Shown here piece by piece: positions 1-8,538 of a stretch of 46,247 nt of DNA (the first letter of the stretch is position 1; each line of letters opens with the position of its first letter). The DNA comes from Cytophagales bacterium. Its GTDB lineage: Bacteria > Bacteroidota > Bacteroidia > Cytophagales > Thermoflexibacteraceae. Location of the stretch: contig JAAFJS010000013.1 in assembly GCA_013298985.1 (NCBI GenBank), positions 1 to 46,247 on the forward strand, read 5' to 3'. The notes below the pieces were generated by a model, which did no database searches, had not been told where the DNA came from, and was given only the letters and a program-made list of their open reading frames with translations. Both the position numbers and the translations under genes were made by a program.

Positions 1-1379
1 ATAATGAAAATTAAGGAGATGCAGAACTGGACTATGAGCAATGCCCTCCTAAGCGTCATGCGTTTAAACAGTTTCATACCTGCAAAGTTTTTCAAGACCT
101 GAATAGGGCTGAACGCAGAAATATAGATGGAAGGTAGTGCGCCCGCTATTACACCTATGAGAACAGCAAACACTATGAAAATGAAGAAGATATAAATATT
201 TTCATCAAAAGTAATTTTCAAATATTGGTTTAGCCACAAATCTGCAAAAGTAAATTTCAACAAATTGAGGAAAAAGATAGATAGTACAAGTGAAAACAAG
301 GAAATCACAACCGCCTCTATGATAAATTGTATAAAAATTTGGCGACGAGAAGCACCTGCCACCTTGCGAACTCCTACTTCTTTGGCGCGAGTGAGCGCGC
401 GAGCTACGGACAAGTTCGTATAGTTCAAACACGCTGATAACATGACGATTAGCCCCAATACAGACAGCACTACCAATACAATTTTAGGTACGGTAAGGCT
501 GGTAAGATTGCCAATAGGGTCGGAGGGCGTGATGTCAGCCAATGCCTCTGCTTTGAAATCGAACTGATTGGGTGCTTTGGCTGTATATTGGTTTTCAGAG
601 ATTTGGGTGAGTGCAGTTTGCAAGTCCGTTTTGGTTTTCCCTTCTTCCATCAGCACGTAGGTATAGCTTGTCCAAGCATTATCCCAATCATTTTCAGTAA
701 AGTCCAATTTCTTTTCTTTGCCCAAAATAGGGAGTGTAGAGAGCGAAGCTAACATTTTAAAGGGCAAGTGCGTTTTACCTGCGGGTTTTTTCATCACCCC
801 TGTAATCACAAAATCGCCATATTCGGTTTCTCTGTATCCAGATTCAAGTTCAATAGGACCTATGCCTTTGTCATTAAATTTGACAGATTTGCCCAGAGGG
901 TCTTCATTGCCAAATAGTTCAGCAGCAATTTCTTCTGTGATTATCAAAGAAAAAGGATTTTGTAAGGCAGTATTTTTATCGCCTTTGGAAAGCTCGAAGT
1001 CAAAAATTTTGAAAATACCTCCATTGGCAAAATAACCTCCTCCAGAGGCAATTTTTTCGTTATAAAAAACATCACCACCAAAGCCCCTGACCAAACTTGC
1101 AGTCTGCTCTATGCCTGTATATTCCTTTTTCAGTTTTTCGCCCAAAGGCAGGGTAGAAGTTGCTGTTTTAAAATCTTGTCCATTCTTCCCCCAAGTATTT
1201 ACCCTATAAATTCTATCTTTTTTTGTATGGAATTGGTCATAACTTTTTTGGTCGGCAATAATGAGCATAATGAGCAGGCAAACGGACATACTCACTGCCA
1301 AGCCAAAAATATTGATAAAAGAAAATACCTTGTGCTTCAAGATATTGCGGAGGGCGATATTAAAGTAGTTTCTGAACAT
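1..1379 (-). CDS. ABC transporter permease, FtsX/MacB type (3' end outside window)
   Basis: Reading leftward from the ATG at 1379, the protein starts MFRNYFNIALRNILKHKVFS and has a first membrane helix at about residues 18-42. A long periplasmic MacB-like domain follows, then FtsX-type helices; VGVRKVAGASRRQIFIQFI is the typical cytoplasmic loop between helices. The gene runs off the left edge, so about 459 codons are visible and the C-terminus is missing. Large permeases of this kind in Bacteroidota usually have about 800 residues and work with a separate ATPase to move lipoproteins, peptides or antibiotics. The substrate cannot be told from the sequence. No Shine-Dalgarno site is seen, which is normal for the phylum. 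Confidence 0.88.
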   Translation of the reverse strand, partial: MFRNYFNIALRNILKHKVFSFINIFGLAVSMSVCLLIMLIIADQKSYDQFHTKKDRIYRVNTWGKNGQDFKTATSTLPLGEKLKKEYTGIEQTASLVRGFGGDVFYNEKIASGGGYFANGGIFKIFDFELSKGDKNTALQNPFSLIITEEIAAELFGNEDPLGKSVKFNDKGIGPIELESGYRETEYGDFVITGVMKKPAGKTHLPFKMLASLSTLPILGKEKKLDFTENDWDNAWTSYTYVLMEEGKTKTDLQTALTQISENQYTAKAPNQFDFKAEALADITPSDPIGNLTSLTVPKIVLVVLSVLGLIVMLSACLNYTNLSVARALTRAKEVGVRKVAGASRRQIFIQFIIEAVVISLFSLVLSIFFLNLLKFTFADLWLNQYLKITFDENIYIFFIFIVFAVLIGVIAGALPSIYISAFSPIQVLKNFAGMKLFKRMTLRRALLIVQFCISLIFI

Positions 1380-1535
1380 AAATTTTTGATTTAGAATGTG
1401 TAAACTGAATCTCTCATTAGAAACAATAGCTATTCAAATCAAATACCAAATTTTAAAACGCACATAATCAAATATTTATGAATTAATATTAAAAAAAACT
1501 GCGCGAAATTGAGCATTTTTGTCCGAAATCGGAAA

Positions 1536-3290
1536 TTAGCTCCTGAGCCAGTTTTCAAACGCTTTTTCCTGTTTTTCTGTTTTATTCTCTATCTCTTTGA
1601 CCTCATAGTCAGGCAAATACGCTTTGCCATCTGCTTTTATCACGATTTCTTTAATTTTTCCATGTCGACTGACGGTAAGTGTGGCAACTGTTTTCTCAGC
1701 CAATAAATCATTTATTAAAACACCTTCTTCTGAAATAACTTCCTGATTATCAATTAATAAAATCTTATCTTTGAGTGTAAGACTTCTATCGGCGGGAGAG
1801 TCTGGCTCTATCAGTTCCACAATCAATTCACTATTTCGCAAAGCGGCAATGAAACCAAAAATATGAACATAACTATTTTCATTGTTTTTTGTAACTAATT
1901 CACAACCAATAATTTGTAAAGCATTATTCAATCTTTCTGCCAAGTCTATTGTCCCAAAAATACAATCATCAAAATAACTTTTCATGTTCTTTCCTGCTAC
2001 CTCATTCACCAAGCTGATGTAATCTGTGGCAGTGTACCCAATTTGTCTTTTACCAAATCTTTCCCAAAGCAATTTCAATACATTGTCTATATTGTGCTGA
2101 TTATCAGCAGCTTGTCGTATTTCCAAATCGAGAATCATGCACGCCACTGCGCCTTCTACATAAATAGAACCTTTGCGATGCGGGATTCCTGCCACATAGC
2201 CGTCCAGCCACAAATCAAAAGAAGAATCTGCCACTGACATATTCCAACGCCCAAAATTATAGAAATGGCGTTTGAGGAATAGCTGCAACTCGCTGAAATA
2301 TAGCTCTTTATTCCACACTCCACTTCTTGCCAAGAGCCAGTCGCCGTAAAAAGTCGTAATCCCCTCGACTACGAAGCCCGTTCTAAAATAATTTTCTTTG
2401 GTCAAATCATAAGGCATTAATTCTTTTGGTCTAATTTTGCACACATTCCAAGCGTGGAAAAGTTCGTGGGAGGCAATGCCCAGCACATTGTTGTAAAAAT
2501 AAGGTTCATTAAATTTGCTTGCTTCCCCAAGCACGATGACCGTAGAGTTGGCGTGTTCGACTCCATGATACACAGGCGTATCTGGAATCAGGAAAATAAA
2601 ATGATAATCCTGCTCAGGGAAATCGCCAAAAATACTGACCTGTTTGTATGTAAATGCCTTAAAATCAGGAATTAACTTTACCCATTCGGGCTGGCAATCC
2701 CCATGAAACCAAAGATGAAAAATAGTATCTGTATTTTCTGCTTGGTAGCTTTGGTGCTGGATTTCCGCGCTCGCAAGCAAGGGAGCGTCTATTGCTTGAT
2801 AGAAATTGGAGGCATTGAGTTGGATTACTTTGTTTGGCGCGTTTGTTGAATCTACTATGGTATGCCCTAAGCCACAAGCTACTTTGTAGTGATTTGGTAA
2901 TGAAATATTTAGCTCGTATTTTTCTTCTATCCTTCCCTCGACATAGAGTAAAAAATTTACAAAGTTTACATAAAATAAATCTTCGTCAAGCCAGCTACCG
3001 CCTGCGTCTAATTGCTGGGCAAAGTAGTTGTATTTGACTTTGATAGAATCTATATTTTTCGTAAAAACTTTCCAACGGTCTTTTGTAATTTTTTGAAAAT
3101 GAACAGCTTGGTCGTTTTGGTCTGTGATGGAAAAACGCTGGATATTTTTGGCGTAATCTTGTAGTTGATACCTTCCTGCGCGCCATGCAGGAAGCTGAAT
3201 TTCTATTTCAGAAGATTGAATATTAGTGATATGTAGCTCTAAATCAATGAAATGTCTGTGAGGAAGCTGGTATGAGATGAAATATTGCAT
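1536..3290 (-). CDS. M61 family metallopeptidase with PDZ domain
   Basis: A 584-residue protein with an N-terminal beta-rich M61 domain. The zinc site HELFH is at residues 275-279 in the context SHELFHAWNVCKIRP, followed by a downstream Glu in VVEGITTFYGD, the expected third ligand. A PDZ-like domain lies at about residues 470-560 (VELIEPDSPADRS, then LLIDNQEVI). M61 enzymes are glycyl aminopeptidase-like zinc peptidases. No clear signal peptide is present, so a cytoplasmic place is likely. The gene stands alone, with 150-240 bp gaps on both sides. Family assignment is firm; the peptide substrate is unknown. Confidence 0.92.
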   Translation of the reverse strand: MQYFISYQLPHRHFIDLELHITNIQSSEIEIQLPAWRAGRYQLQDYAKNIQRFSITDQNDQAVHFQKITKDRWKVFTKNIDSIKVKYNYFAQQLDAGGSWLDEDLFYVNFVNFLLYVEGRIEEKYELNISLPNHYKVACGLGHTIVDSTNAPNKVIQLNASNFYQAIDAPLLASAEIQHQSYQAENTDTIFHLWFHGDCQPEWVKLIPDFKAFTYKQVSIFGDFPEQDYHFIFLIPDTPVYHGVEHANSTVIVLGEASKFNEPYFYNNVLGIASHELFHAWNVCKIRPKELMPYDLTKENYFRTGFVVEGITTFYGDWLLARSGVWNKELYFSELQLFLKRHFYNFGRWNMSVADSSFDLWLDGYVAGIPHRKGSIYVEGAVACMILDLEIRQAADNQHNIDNVLKLLWERFGKRQIGYTATDYISLVNEVAGKNMKSYFDDCIFGTIDLAERLNNALQIIGCELVTKNNENSYVHIFGFIAALRNSELIVELIEPDSPADRSLTLKDKILLIDNQEVISEEGVLINDLLAEKTVATLTVSRHGKIKEIVIKADGKAYLPDYEVKEIENKTEKQEKAFENWLRS

Positions 3291-3527
3291 AGGTATATTA
3301 TTGGGTTGTAGTTGGGTAACGAAAAAGGTAGCTTCTATGTAGTTTTGCGGTGTTTACATCTCTACTGCTGATGCTTGGTGCTGAAAAGAAAAATATCTAC
3401 AAAAGTAAAGGTGTAACATCTGCCCTTCCACTTTCCCAAAAAATGGAAGGACTGATATATTTTCTCAAAACCTCTTTTCTTATTTGAATTTACCAATGCC
3501 CAGAGGTGATAAGTAGTTTAATTTCAA

Positions 3528-4430
3528 CTATTTAATAATATTGTTTTCTAATTTTTCCATTTTGGGGTCGCGTCCGCCACGCAAGATAGAATTTCCATTG
3601 AATCGTTCCGTTTGGTCAATCTCGGTAATGAAATCGCTTTCGTGCATTTGTCCGCTTTGGGCAAAGGCATCAAAGGCATTTTGATAACAAATGAGGTGAA
3701 TGTCTTTTTCAGAAATTCCCCTTTCTGCCATCAATTTGGCAGTTTTGGGTACAGCAAGCGGGTCGCTGATGCCCCAGTCTGCGGCACTATTGATAAAAAT
3801 ACGTTCTGAACCATATTTTTTGGCAATTTCTACCATGCGTTCGTTACCCATTTTGGTACTTGGATAAATGGAAAACGCTGCCCAAAAACCTCTGTCTAAG
3901 GTTTCCCTTACGGTTTCTTCGTTGTTGTGGTCTATAATTACCAAGTTAGGCGCAATGCCATGCTCTATACAAACGTCCATGCTGCGGCTCGTGCCTGCCT
4001 TTTTATTGCGATGCGGCGTATGGATTTGCACAGGGAGATTTGCCTCGCGTGCCAGCTCTAACTGCAAGCGAAAATACTTGTCCTCTAAGTCCGTTTGGTC
4101 ATCGTAGCCTATTTCGCCTACGCCCACCACGCCTTCTTTGTAAATAAAAAGTGGCAATATTTCCATGACCTGCTCTGCAAGTGCTTCATTATTAGCTTCT
4201 TTGGAGTTTAAGCCAATCGTGCAGTAATGTTTGATGCCAAACTGACTTGCGCGGAAACGTTCCCACCCAACCAGCGTGCTGTAATAATCTTTGAAGCTAC
4301 CAACCTCAGTGCGCGGCTGCCCCAGCCAGAAAGCAGGCTCGATAACAGCCACAACGCCAGCGCGACGAAGTGCCTCGTAGTCGTCTGTGGTACGTGAAAC
4401 ACAATGAATATGTGGGTCTATAAAGTTCAT
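3528..4430 (-). CDS. TatD-like metal-dependent hydrolase, EboB-like
   Basis: A 300-residue amidohydrolase-fold protein. The N-terminal metal motif is DPHIH, followed by AFWLGQPRTEVGSF, VGVGEIGYDDQTD, QIHTPHR and VIIDHNNEET, and the late SAADWG contributes the last Asp. This pattern is that of the TatD-related proteins called EboB in ebo gene clusters, which are implicated in moving or processing metabolites. The usual ebo partners (UbiA-like prenyltransferase, dehydroquinate-synthase-like protein, xylose-isomerase-like protein) are not next to it here. It either works alone or has partners elsewhere. The reaction is unknown. The start ATG at 4430 gives the expected N-terminus. Confidence 0.85.
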   Translation of the reverse strand: MNFIDPHIHCVSRTTDDYEALRRAGVVAVIEPAFWLGQPRTEVGSFKDYYSTLVGWERFRASQFGIKHYCTIGLNSKEANNEALAEQVMEILPLFIYKEGVVGVGEIGYDDQTDLEDKYFRLQLELAREANLPVQIHTPHRNKKAGTSRSMDVCIEHGIAPNLVIIDHNNEETVRETLDRGFWAAFSIYPSTKMGNERMVEIAKKYGSERIFINSAADWGISDPLAVPKTAKLMAERGISEKDIHLICYQNAFDAFAQSGQMHESDFITEIDQTERFNGNSILRGGRDPKMEKLENNIIK

Positions 4431-4530
4431 AATTTTTTGATAATTAAGTAATTAGATATTTTTAAAAATATTTTTTTTGATAAGAAGCCTAATATAGAAA
4501 GAAAAAGAAATTCCTTTAAAAAACACTTTT

Positions 4531-5520
4531 TTAATTCCCCACCAACTTCAAAAATGTAGCTTTTGCCTTGCCGCCCATCAATGAATCATCTGCTTTTTCT
4601 TTTGCCTGCGCGATGGTCAAGTGTGGTTGTGCCGTTTTCAGTGCTAAGGTCGCATTGGCAATGACCACTTCGTTTTGAACTTTTGTGCCTTCGCCGTTCA
4701 AGATTTTTTCTACAATTTTCGCCGCCAATTCCACCGTTTCGCCTCCATACAAATCTTGGGGCTTGCATTGGTGAGCAAATAAATCCTGTGGCTGTAATAC
4801 TTTTTCCCCTTGATTGTCTATTACTTTGAAGTTTCCTGTGAGTGAAATCTCATCATAACCGTCTAAGGAATGGACAATCGTGTAGTTTTTATGCAAACTT
4901 TGATAGAGATAACCATACAGGCGCGCCAGTTCCAAGCTAAAAACGCCTACAAACTGATTATTGGGGTTGGCAGGATTCACCATAGGTCCCAGCATATTAA
5001 AAAAGGTTTTCACGCCAAGCTCTTTGCGTACTGGCGCAACATTTTTCATGGCGGGGTGAAACAAAGGTGCGTGAAGGAAACAAATGTTACAACTTTCTAA
5101 TTTATTGATTAAGAATTCTTTGTCATTTGTAAAATTGTAGCCAAAATACTGTAATACATTAGAAGAACCAGAAACTGAGGAAACGCCATAATTTCCATGT
5201 TTGACGACCATCTGTCCTGCGCCCGCAACGATAAAACTTGCTATCGTGCTGATATTGAAGGAGTCTTTGGCATCGCCGCCTGTTCCACACACATCAATCG
5301 TATTGTAGGCACTTACATCAAGCGGCACACAAAGCTCCATCATGGCTTCGCGGAAACCACTCAATTCTTCCACCGTAACGCTACGCATCAAGAAAACGGT
5401 CATAAAAGAGGCAACTTGACTATTATTGTAATGTCCTTGCGCCAAATTGATAAGCACTTCTTTGGAGATTTCTTTGCTAAGTGTTTTATATTCAAAGAGA
5501 TGATTCAAAATTTCTTTCAT
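4531..5520 (-). CDS. trpD: Anthranilate phosphoribosyltransferase
   Basis: TrpD transfers the phosphoribosyl group of PRPP to anthranilate, the second step of tryptophan synthesis from chorismate. The 329-residue protein from the ATG at 5520 (MKEILNHLFEY) has the PRPP loop DVCGTGGDAKDSFNIST, then KHGNYGVSS, and RKELGVKTFFNMLGP carrying the Arg/Leu-Gly residues that contact anthranilate. The reading frame is open for 48 further codons upstream, but the shorter start gives the standard length. No other trp gene is adjacent, so the pathway is split in this genome or its other genes lie elsewhere. Confidence 0.95.
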   Translation of the reverse strand: MKEILNHLFEYKTLSKEISKEVLINLAQGHYNNSQVASFMTVFLMRSVTVEELSGFREAMMELCVPLDVSAYNTIDVCGTGGDAKDSFNISTIASFIVAGAGQMVVKHGNYGVSSVSGSSNVLQYFGYNFTNDKEFLINKLESCNICFLHAPLFHPAMKNVAPVRKELGVKTFFNMLGPMVNPANPNNQFVGVFSLELARLYGYLYQSLHKNYTIVHSLDGYDEISLTGNFKVIDNQGEKVLQPQDLFAHQCKPQDLYGGETVELAAKIVEKILNGEGTKVQNEVVIANATLALKTAQPHLTIAQAKEKADDSLMGGKAKATFLKLVGN

Positions 5521-5573
5521 AAAAATAAAATAATTGATGCCATGATAAAATTGTTTTTCACTAACTTTTTTCT

Positions 5574-6923
5574 TTAAAACCGCATACTGAACGTGGTGGG
5601 TCCTCCTGACTTGGAGTTTACCATCAGCGAGCCTTTGTGTAACTGCATAATCTGACGCGACCAACTCAGCCCAATGCCCGAACCGTCAGACTTGGTGGTG
5701 AAAAAAGGAATAAAAATGCTGTCTAATGCTTCTGGAATAATGCCCTGCCCGTTATCTGTAACATCTATAATGACGTGGTGGTCGTAGGTTTGGTAGCCTC
5801 TGAGCAACACTCGCTTTTCTTCTTCTTGGATACACAAAGCCTCTATCGCGTTCTTTATCAGGTTAATCAGTACCATTTCTATCAATTCTATGTCTATATT
5901 CATTTCCAGATTTTTATGGTCAATACTCATTCTAAAATTAATATTTTCTTTCTCAAACTCTGCTGACATCAGCGTACTGACGCGGTCAAATAATTTTTGT
6001 ACGCTGACAATCTCAAACTGCGGAATAGGGATATTAGTAAAGCTACGATAGGTATTGATAAACTTAATCAGTGCTTTGCTGCGGCTTTGGATAGTTTCCA
6101 GCCCCTCGCTAATGTCCTCTAAGGTACTCGAAGAAAGTTTTAAACTACCATTTTCCCAAATCAGTTCTTCCGCCAAAATATCATTTAGCGTAGTTACCAA
6201 AGAGGCAATGGGCGTTACAGAGTTCATGATTTCATGCCGCAAAACCTTTGATAAATTCTGCCACGCTTCTATCTCCTTTTGTTGGAGTTCTGATTGAATA
6301 TTTTGCATGGAGATAATCTTGTAACTTTTCTCACGCAGGCGCAATTCGGTCGAACTCATAGAAAGATATGCCTCACTACTCTGGCGGTATAGCGTACTTG
6401 CGCCAATTTTGAGTTCCTCGATAATTTCGTACATTTCGGGGTTACTTCCTTCCAGTTCATGGATATTGTGCATTTGGGGTGCGTTCAGGAATCTACGCGC
6501 TACATTGTTGATTAGGTGAATGTTACCAGCACTATCATACGAAAAAATCCCTACATTTACGTGCTGAACTACGGTGTGAAGATATTGCCAGCTTTCCTCT
6601 TTTTCAGCCCTTGTTTTCCTAAAAGCATCTAAAACCTCATTAAAAGCCAAGTTTAACTGTTTAAAACTTCGCCCAAAAGTATTGTCAGCGGCAAAAAGTG
6701 AGGTAAAATCAGCATATTTGATGGATTCCAGAAAGCGAATCAGCTTGCGGTTGGTATTTTCTAAGTAGTTAAAAAGTTCATAAAGTTGGTACAAAATCAG
6801 GCAAAATACCAAAGCAGGAGCTACATAGCGTTCGTCAAAAAATAATAACCAAACCAATAGTGCCGTCGATAACCCTATAAAAATAACCCTGAAAATGATA
6901 CCAATTCTGAAATTTCTTAACAT
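5574..6923 (-). CDS. Membrane-bound sensor histidine kinase, NtrY-like
   Basis: From the ATG at 6923 the protein has 449 residues. Two membrane helices lie at about residues 8-28 and 33-50, and a PAS-like domain at about 110-205. The phospho-acceptor His is residue 230 in VLRHEIMNSVTPI. The ATPase domain has INLIKNAIEAL (N box), DNGQGI (G1) and SDGSGIGLSWSRQIM (G2). It is therefore a complete kinase. No response regulator is adjacent; the nearest receiver is at 14171-14548. A longer reading from 7001 would add 26 residues and leave only 8 bp to the lipoprotein gene upstream; I prefer the shorter one because the membrane helix then begins normally. Confidence 0.92.
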   Translation of the reverse strand: MLRNFRIGIIFRVIFIGLSTALLVWLLFFDERYVAPALVFCLILYQLYELFNYLENTNRKLIRFLESIKYADFTSLFAADNTFGRSFKQLNLAFNEVLDAFRKTRAEKEESWQYLHTVVQHVNVGIFSYDSAGNIHLINNVARRFLNAPQMHNIHELEGSNPEMYEIIEELKIGASTLYRQSSEAYLSMSSTELRLREKSYKIISMQNIQSELQQKEIEAWQNLSKVLRHEIMNSVTPIASLVTTLNDILAEELIWENGSLKLSSSTLEDISEGLETIQSRSKALIKFINTYRSFTNIPIPQFEIVSVQKLFDRVSTLMSAEFEKENINFRMSIDHKNLEMNIDIELIEMVLINLIKNAIEALCIQEEEKRVLLRGYQTYDHHVIIDVTDNGQGIIPEALDSIFIPFFTTKSDGSGIGLSWSRQIMQLHKGSLMVNSKSGGPTTFSMRF

Positions 6924-7008
6924 GAGAGGTGATGAAAAATTTGTTTTGTTGTTTATCTTTTGCAATTTACAAAAGGGAAATCGGAAAAACAAAAGATTCA
7001 ATTTAAAC

Positions 7009-8106
7009 CTATTGGCTGCGCGCCACTCGGAAGCCTATATTATAGCCACAATAAGCGGGGCTGCCATTAAAGCGGCTCGCCAAGCGGTTTTTTTCTGCGG
7101 CATCATGCCAACTTCCCCCACGCACCACGCGACTAATGCCACTTGGTACGCCTTTGGGATTGTCCGTAGGGCTATTTAGGTAATACTCACTGTCATACCA
7201 ATCGCCACACCATTCATACACATTGCCACTTAAATCGTGGATTCCCAACTGGTTAGGTTTTTTCGTGCCTACGGGAAAAGTGCCTTTGTCTGCTGAGGAA
7301 GTGATGTACCAAGCTATCTCGTCTATATTGTTACTTCCACTGTATTTGGTGTTTTTGTTTTGTGTACCGCCGCGTGCCGCAAACTCCCATTCAGCCTCAG
7401 AAAGCAGTCTGAATGATTTTTTGGTTTGTTCAGAAAGCCATTTGCAGTAAGCAAGCGCATCATTCCAACTCACATGAATTACAGGGTGGTCGTATTCGCT
7501 GGTGGGGCGCAGATTCCCACGCGCATCATGCCGCCAATTAATTCCTTTCATGTTTTTCCAGCTTCCTGTATAGATATAACTTTTTCCAATGCGTTCTGCC
7601 TCAGTCTGATAGCCCGCAATTTCAACAAAAGATTTGAACTGAGCTACTGTAACCTCAAACTTCCCAATGTAAAAATCGCCCACCTTTACTTCATGGATAT
7701 TGGTTTCGTCCTCTCGTGCTTCTGTATCTTTGCTACCCATTTTGAATGTGCCGCCCGCGACTTTAATTAGTTCTGGAATGACGGGTACAAGGTCTTTTTT
7801 GGACTTGCCCGTTGCTTCCGAAACTTGATTATCAGTATTGGTTTTGGTTTGTAAAGAATCAGTTTTTAGGGTATTATCTGCCTGATTTACTGGTGTTTGG
7901 CTTTCAGTTTTGTCATCATTTTTTGTATTCGCAATCGTATCCTTTGCTTCACCATTGAGTGGTGTAGCTTGTTTAGAAGTGTCGTTATTTTTATCTGTAA
8001 CTTGGGGAATAGAATCCGTATTCACCGTTTCTTTTTTGGCTACTTCGCCGCCGCAAGCCCACAGCAAAACGATTGCGGCAAGGAAAGCCTTTGTGATATT
8101 TTTCAT
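7009..8106 (-). CDS. Lipoprotein with SUMF1 / formylglycine-generating-enzyme-like domain
   Basis: The 365-residue protein starts with a lipoprotein signal (IVLLWACGG, Cys18). A Thr/Asp/Asn-rich linker to about residue 110 follows, then a FGE-sulfatase domain: AGGTFKMGS, FEVTVAQFKSFVE, HPVIHVSWNDALAYCKWL, GNVYEWCGDWY and the C-terminal RVVRGGSW and NIGFRVARS. Such domains are the fold of formylglycine-generating enzymes, but most Bacteroidota lipoprotein versions (for example GldJ/GldK relatives) are structural or of unknown function. No sulfatase is nearby. It lies directly upstream of the histidine kinase on the same strand, so the two may be cotranscribed. Confidence 0.87.
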   Translation of the reverse strand: MKNITKAFLAAIVLLWACGGEVAKKETVNTDSIPQVTDKNNDTSKQATPLNGEAKDTIANTKNDDKTESQTPVNQADNTLKTDSLQTKTNTDNQVSEATGKSKKDLVPVIPELIKVAGGTFKMGSKDTEAREDETNIHEVKVGDFYIGKFEVTVAQFKSFVEIAGYQTEAERIGKSYIYTGSWKNMKGINWRHDARGNLRPTSEYDHPVIHVSWNDALAYCKWLSEQTKKSFRLLSEAEWEFAARGGTQNKNTKYSGSNNIDEIAWYITSSADKGTFPVGTKKPNQLGIHDLSGNVYEWCGDWYDSEYYLNSPTDNPKGVPSGISRVVRGGSWHDAAEKNRLASRFNGSPAYCGYNIGFRVARSQ

Positions 8107-8538
8107 TAGAAATACAAAAATTGCAAAATAATTAAGTAACTTGTGCGTAAAGGGGTGATTGATTATAAGTAAAAACTACTAAAATATTATTGTCAAATTT
8201 CTTACCAAATCGTATCTTTGACTTTGGTAAAACTCGATTATCTTTTGTAGTATTGAAGCGCGCAATTTACAAAAAAATCTTTTTTTTTTGCATTTATTCT
8301 TGATTCAGGTGCTATTTTAAAGGTTAATTTTTTTTATTGAGTAGCAAATGTTTGATTTTGATGATGTAGCTGCTTGCAAGAGTGATAGCCTGCGCCCTGA
8401 AAAATAGTTCCAGTAAAGATATTCAAATGCACACCCGTTTGCGTATCTTTGCAAGTAAATAATAGGAGATATTAGTGGAAATTATAAGATTGAAACGTGT
8501 GCAGTCTTCACTTTATTAAAAACAAAAAAATTATCTTC
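8107..8538 (+). promoter_or_regulatory. Divergent intergenic region with two Bacteroidota-type promoters
   Basis: This 432-bp AT-rich gap separates the divergent lipoprotein and E1 genes. TTG at 8190-8192 and TATCTTTG at 8213-8220 are 20 bp apart and match the phylum's -33/-7 consensus, directed to the right. A second -7 box, TATCTTTG at 8444-8451, sits 88 bp before the E1 start but has a poor -33 element. No ORF with a convincing family is seen here. Confidence 0.55.

Noticed and set aside
205-432. Leftward 75-aa ORF
   Set aside because: It overlaps the ABC permease gene in a different frame and has no family resemblance.
5521-5664. N-terminal extension of TrpD by 48 residues
   Set aside because: The extension shows no TrpD homology and the standard length is given by the ATG at 5520.
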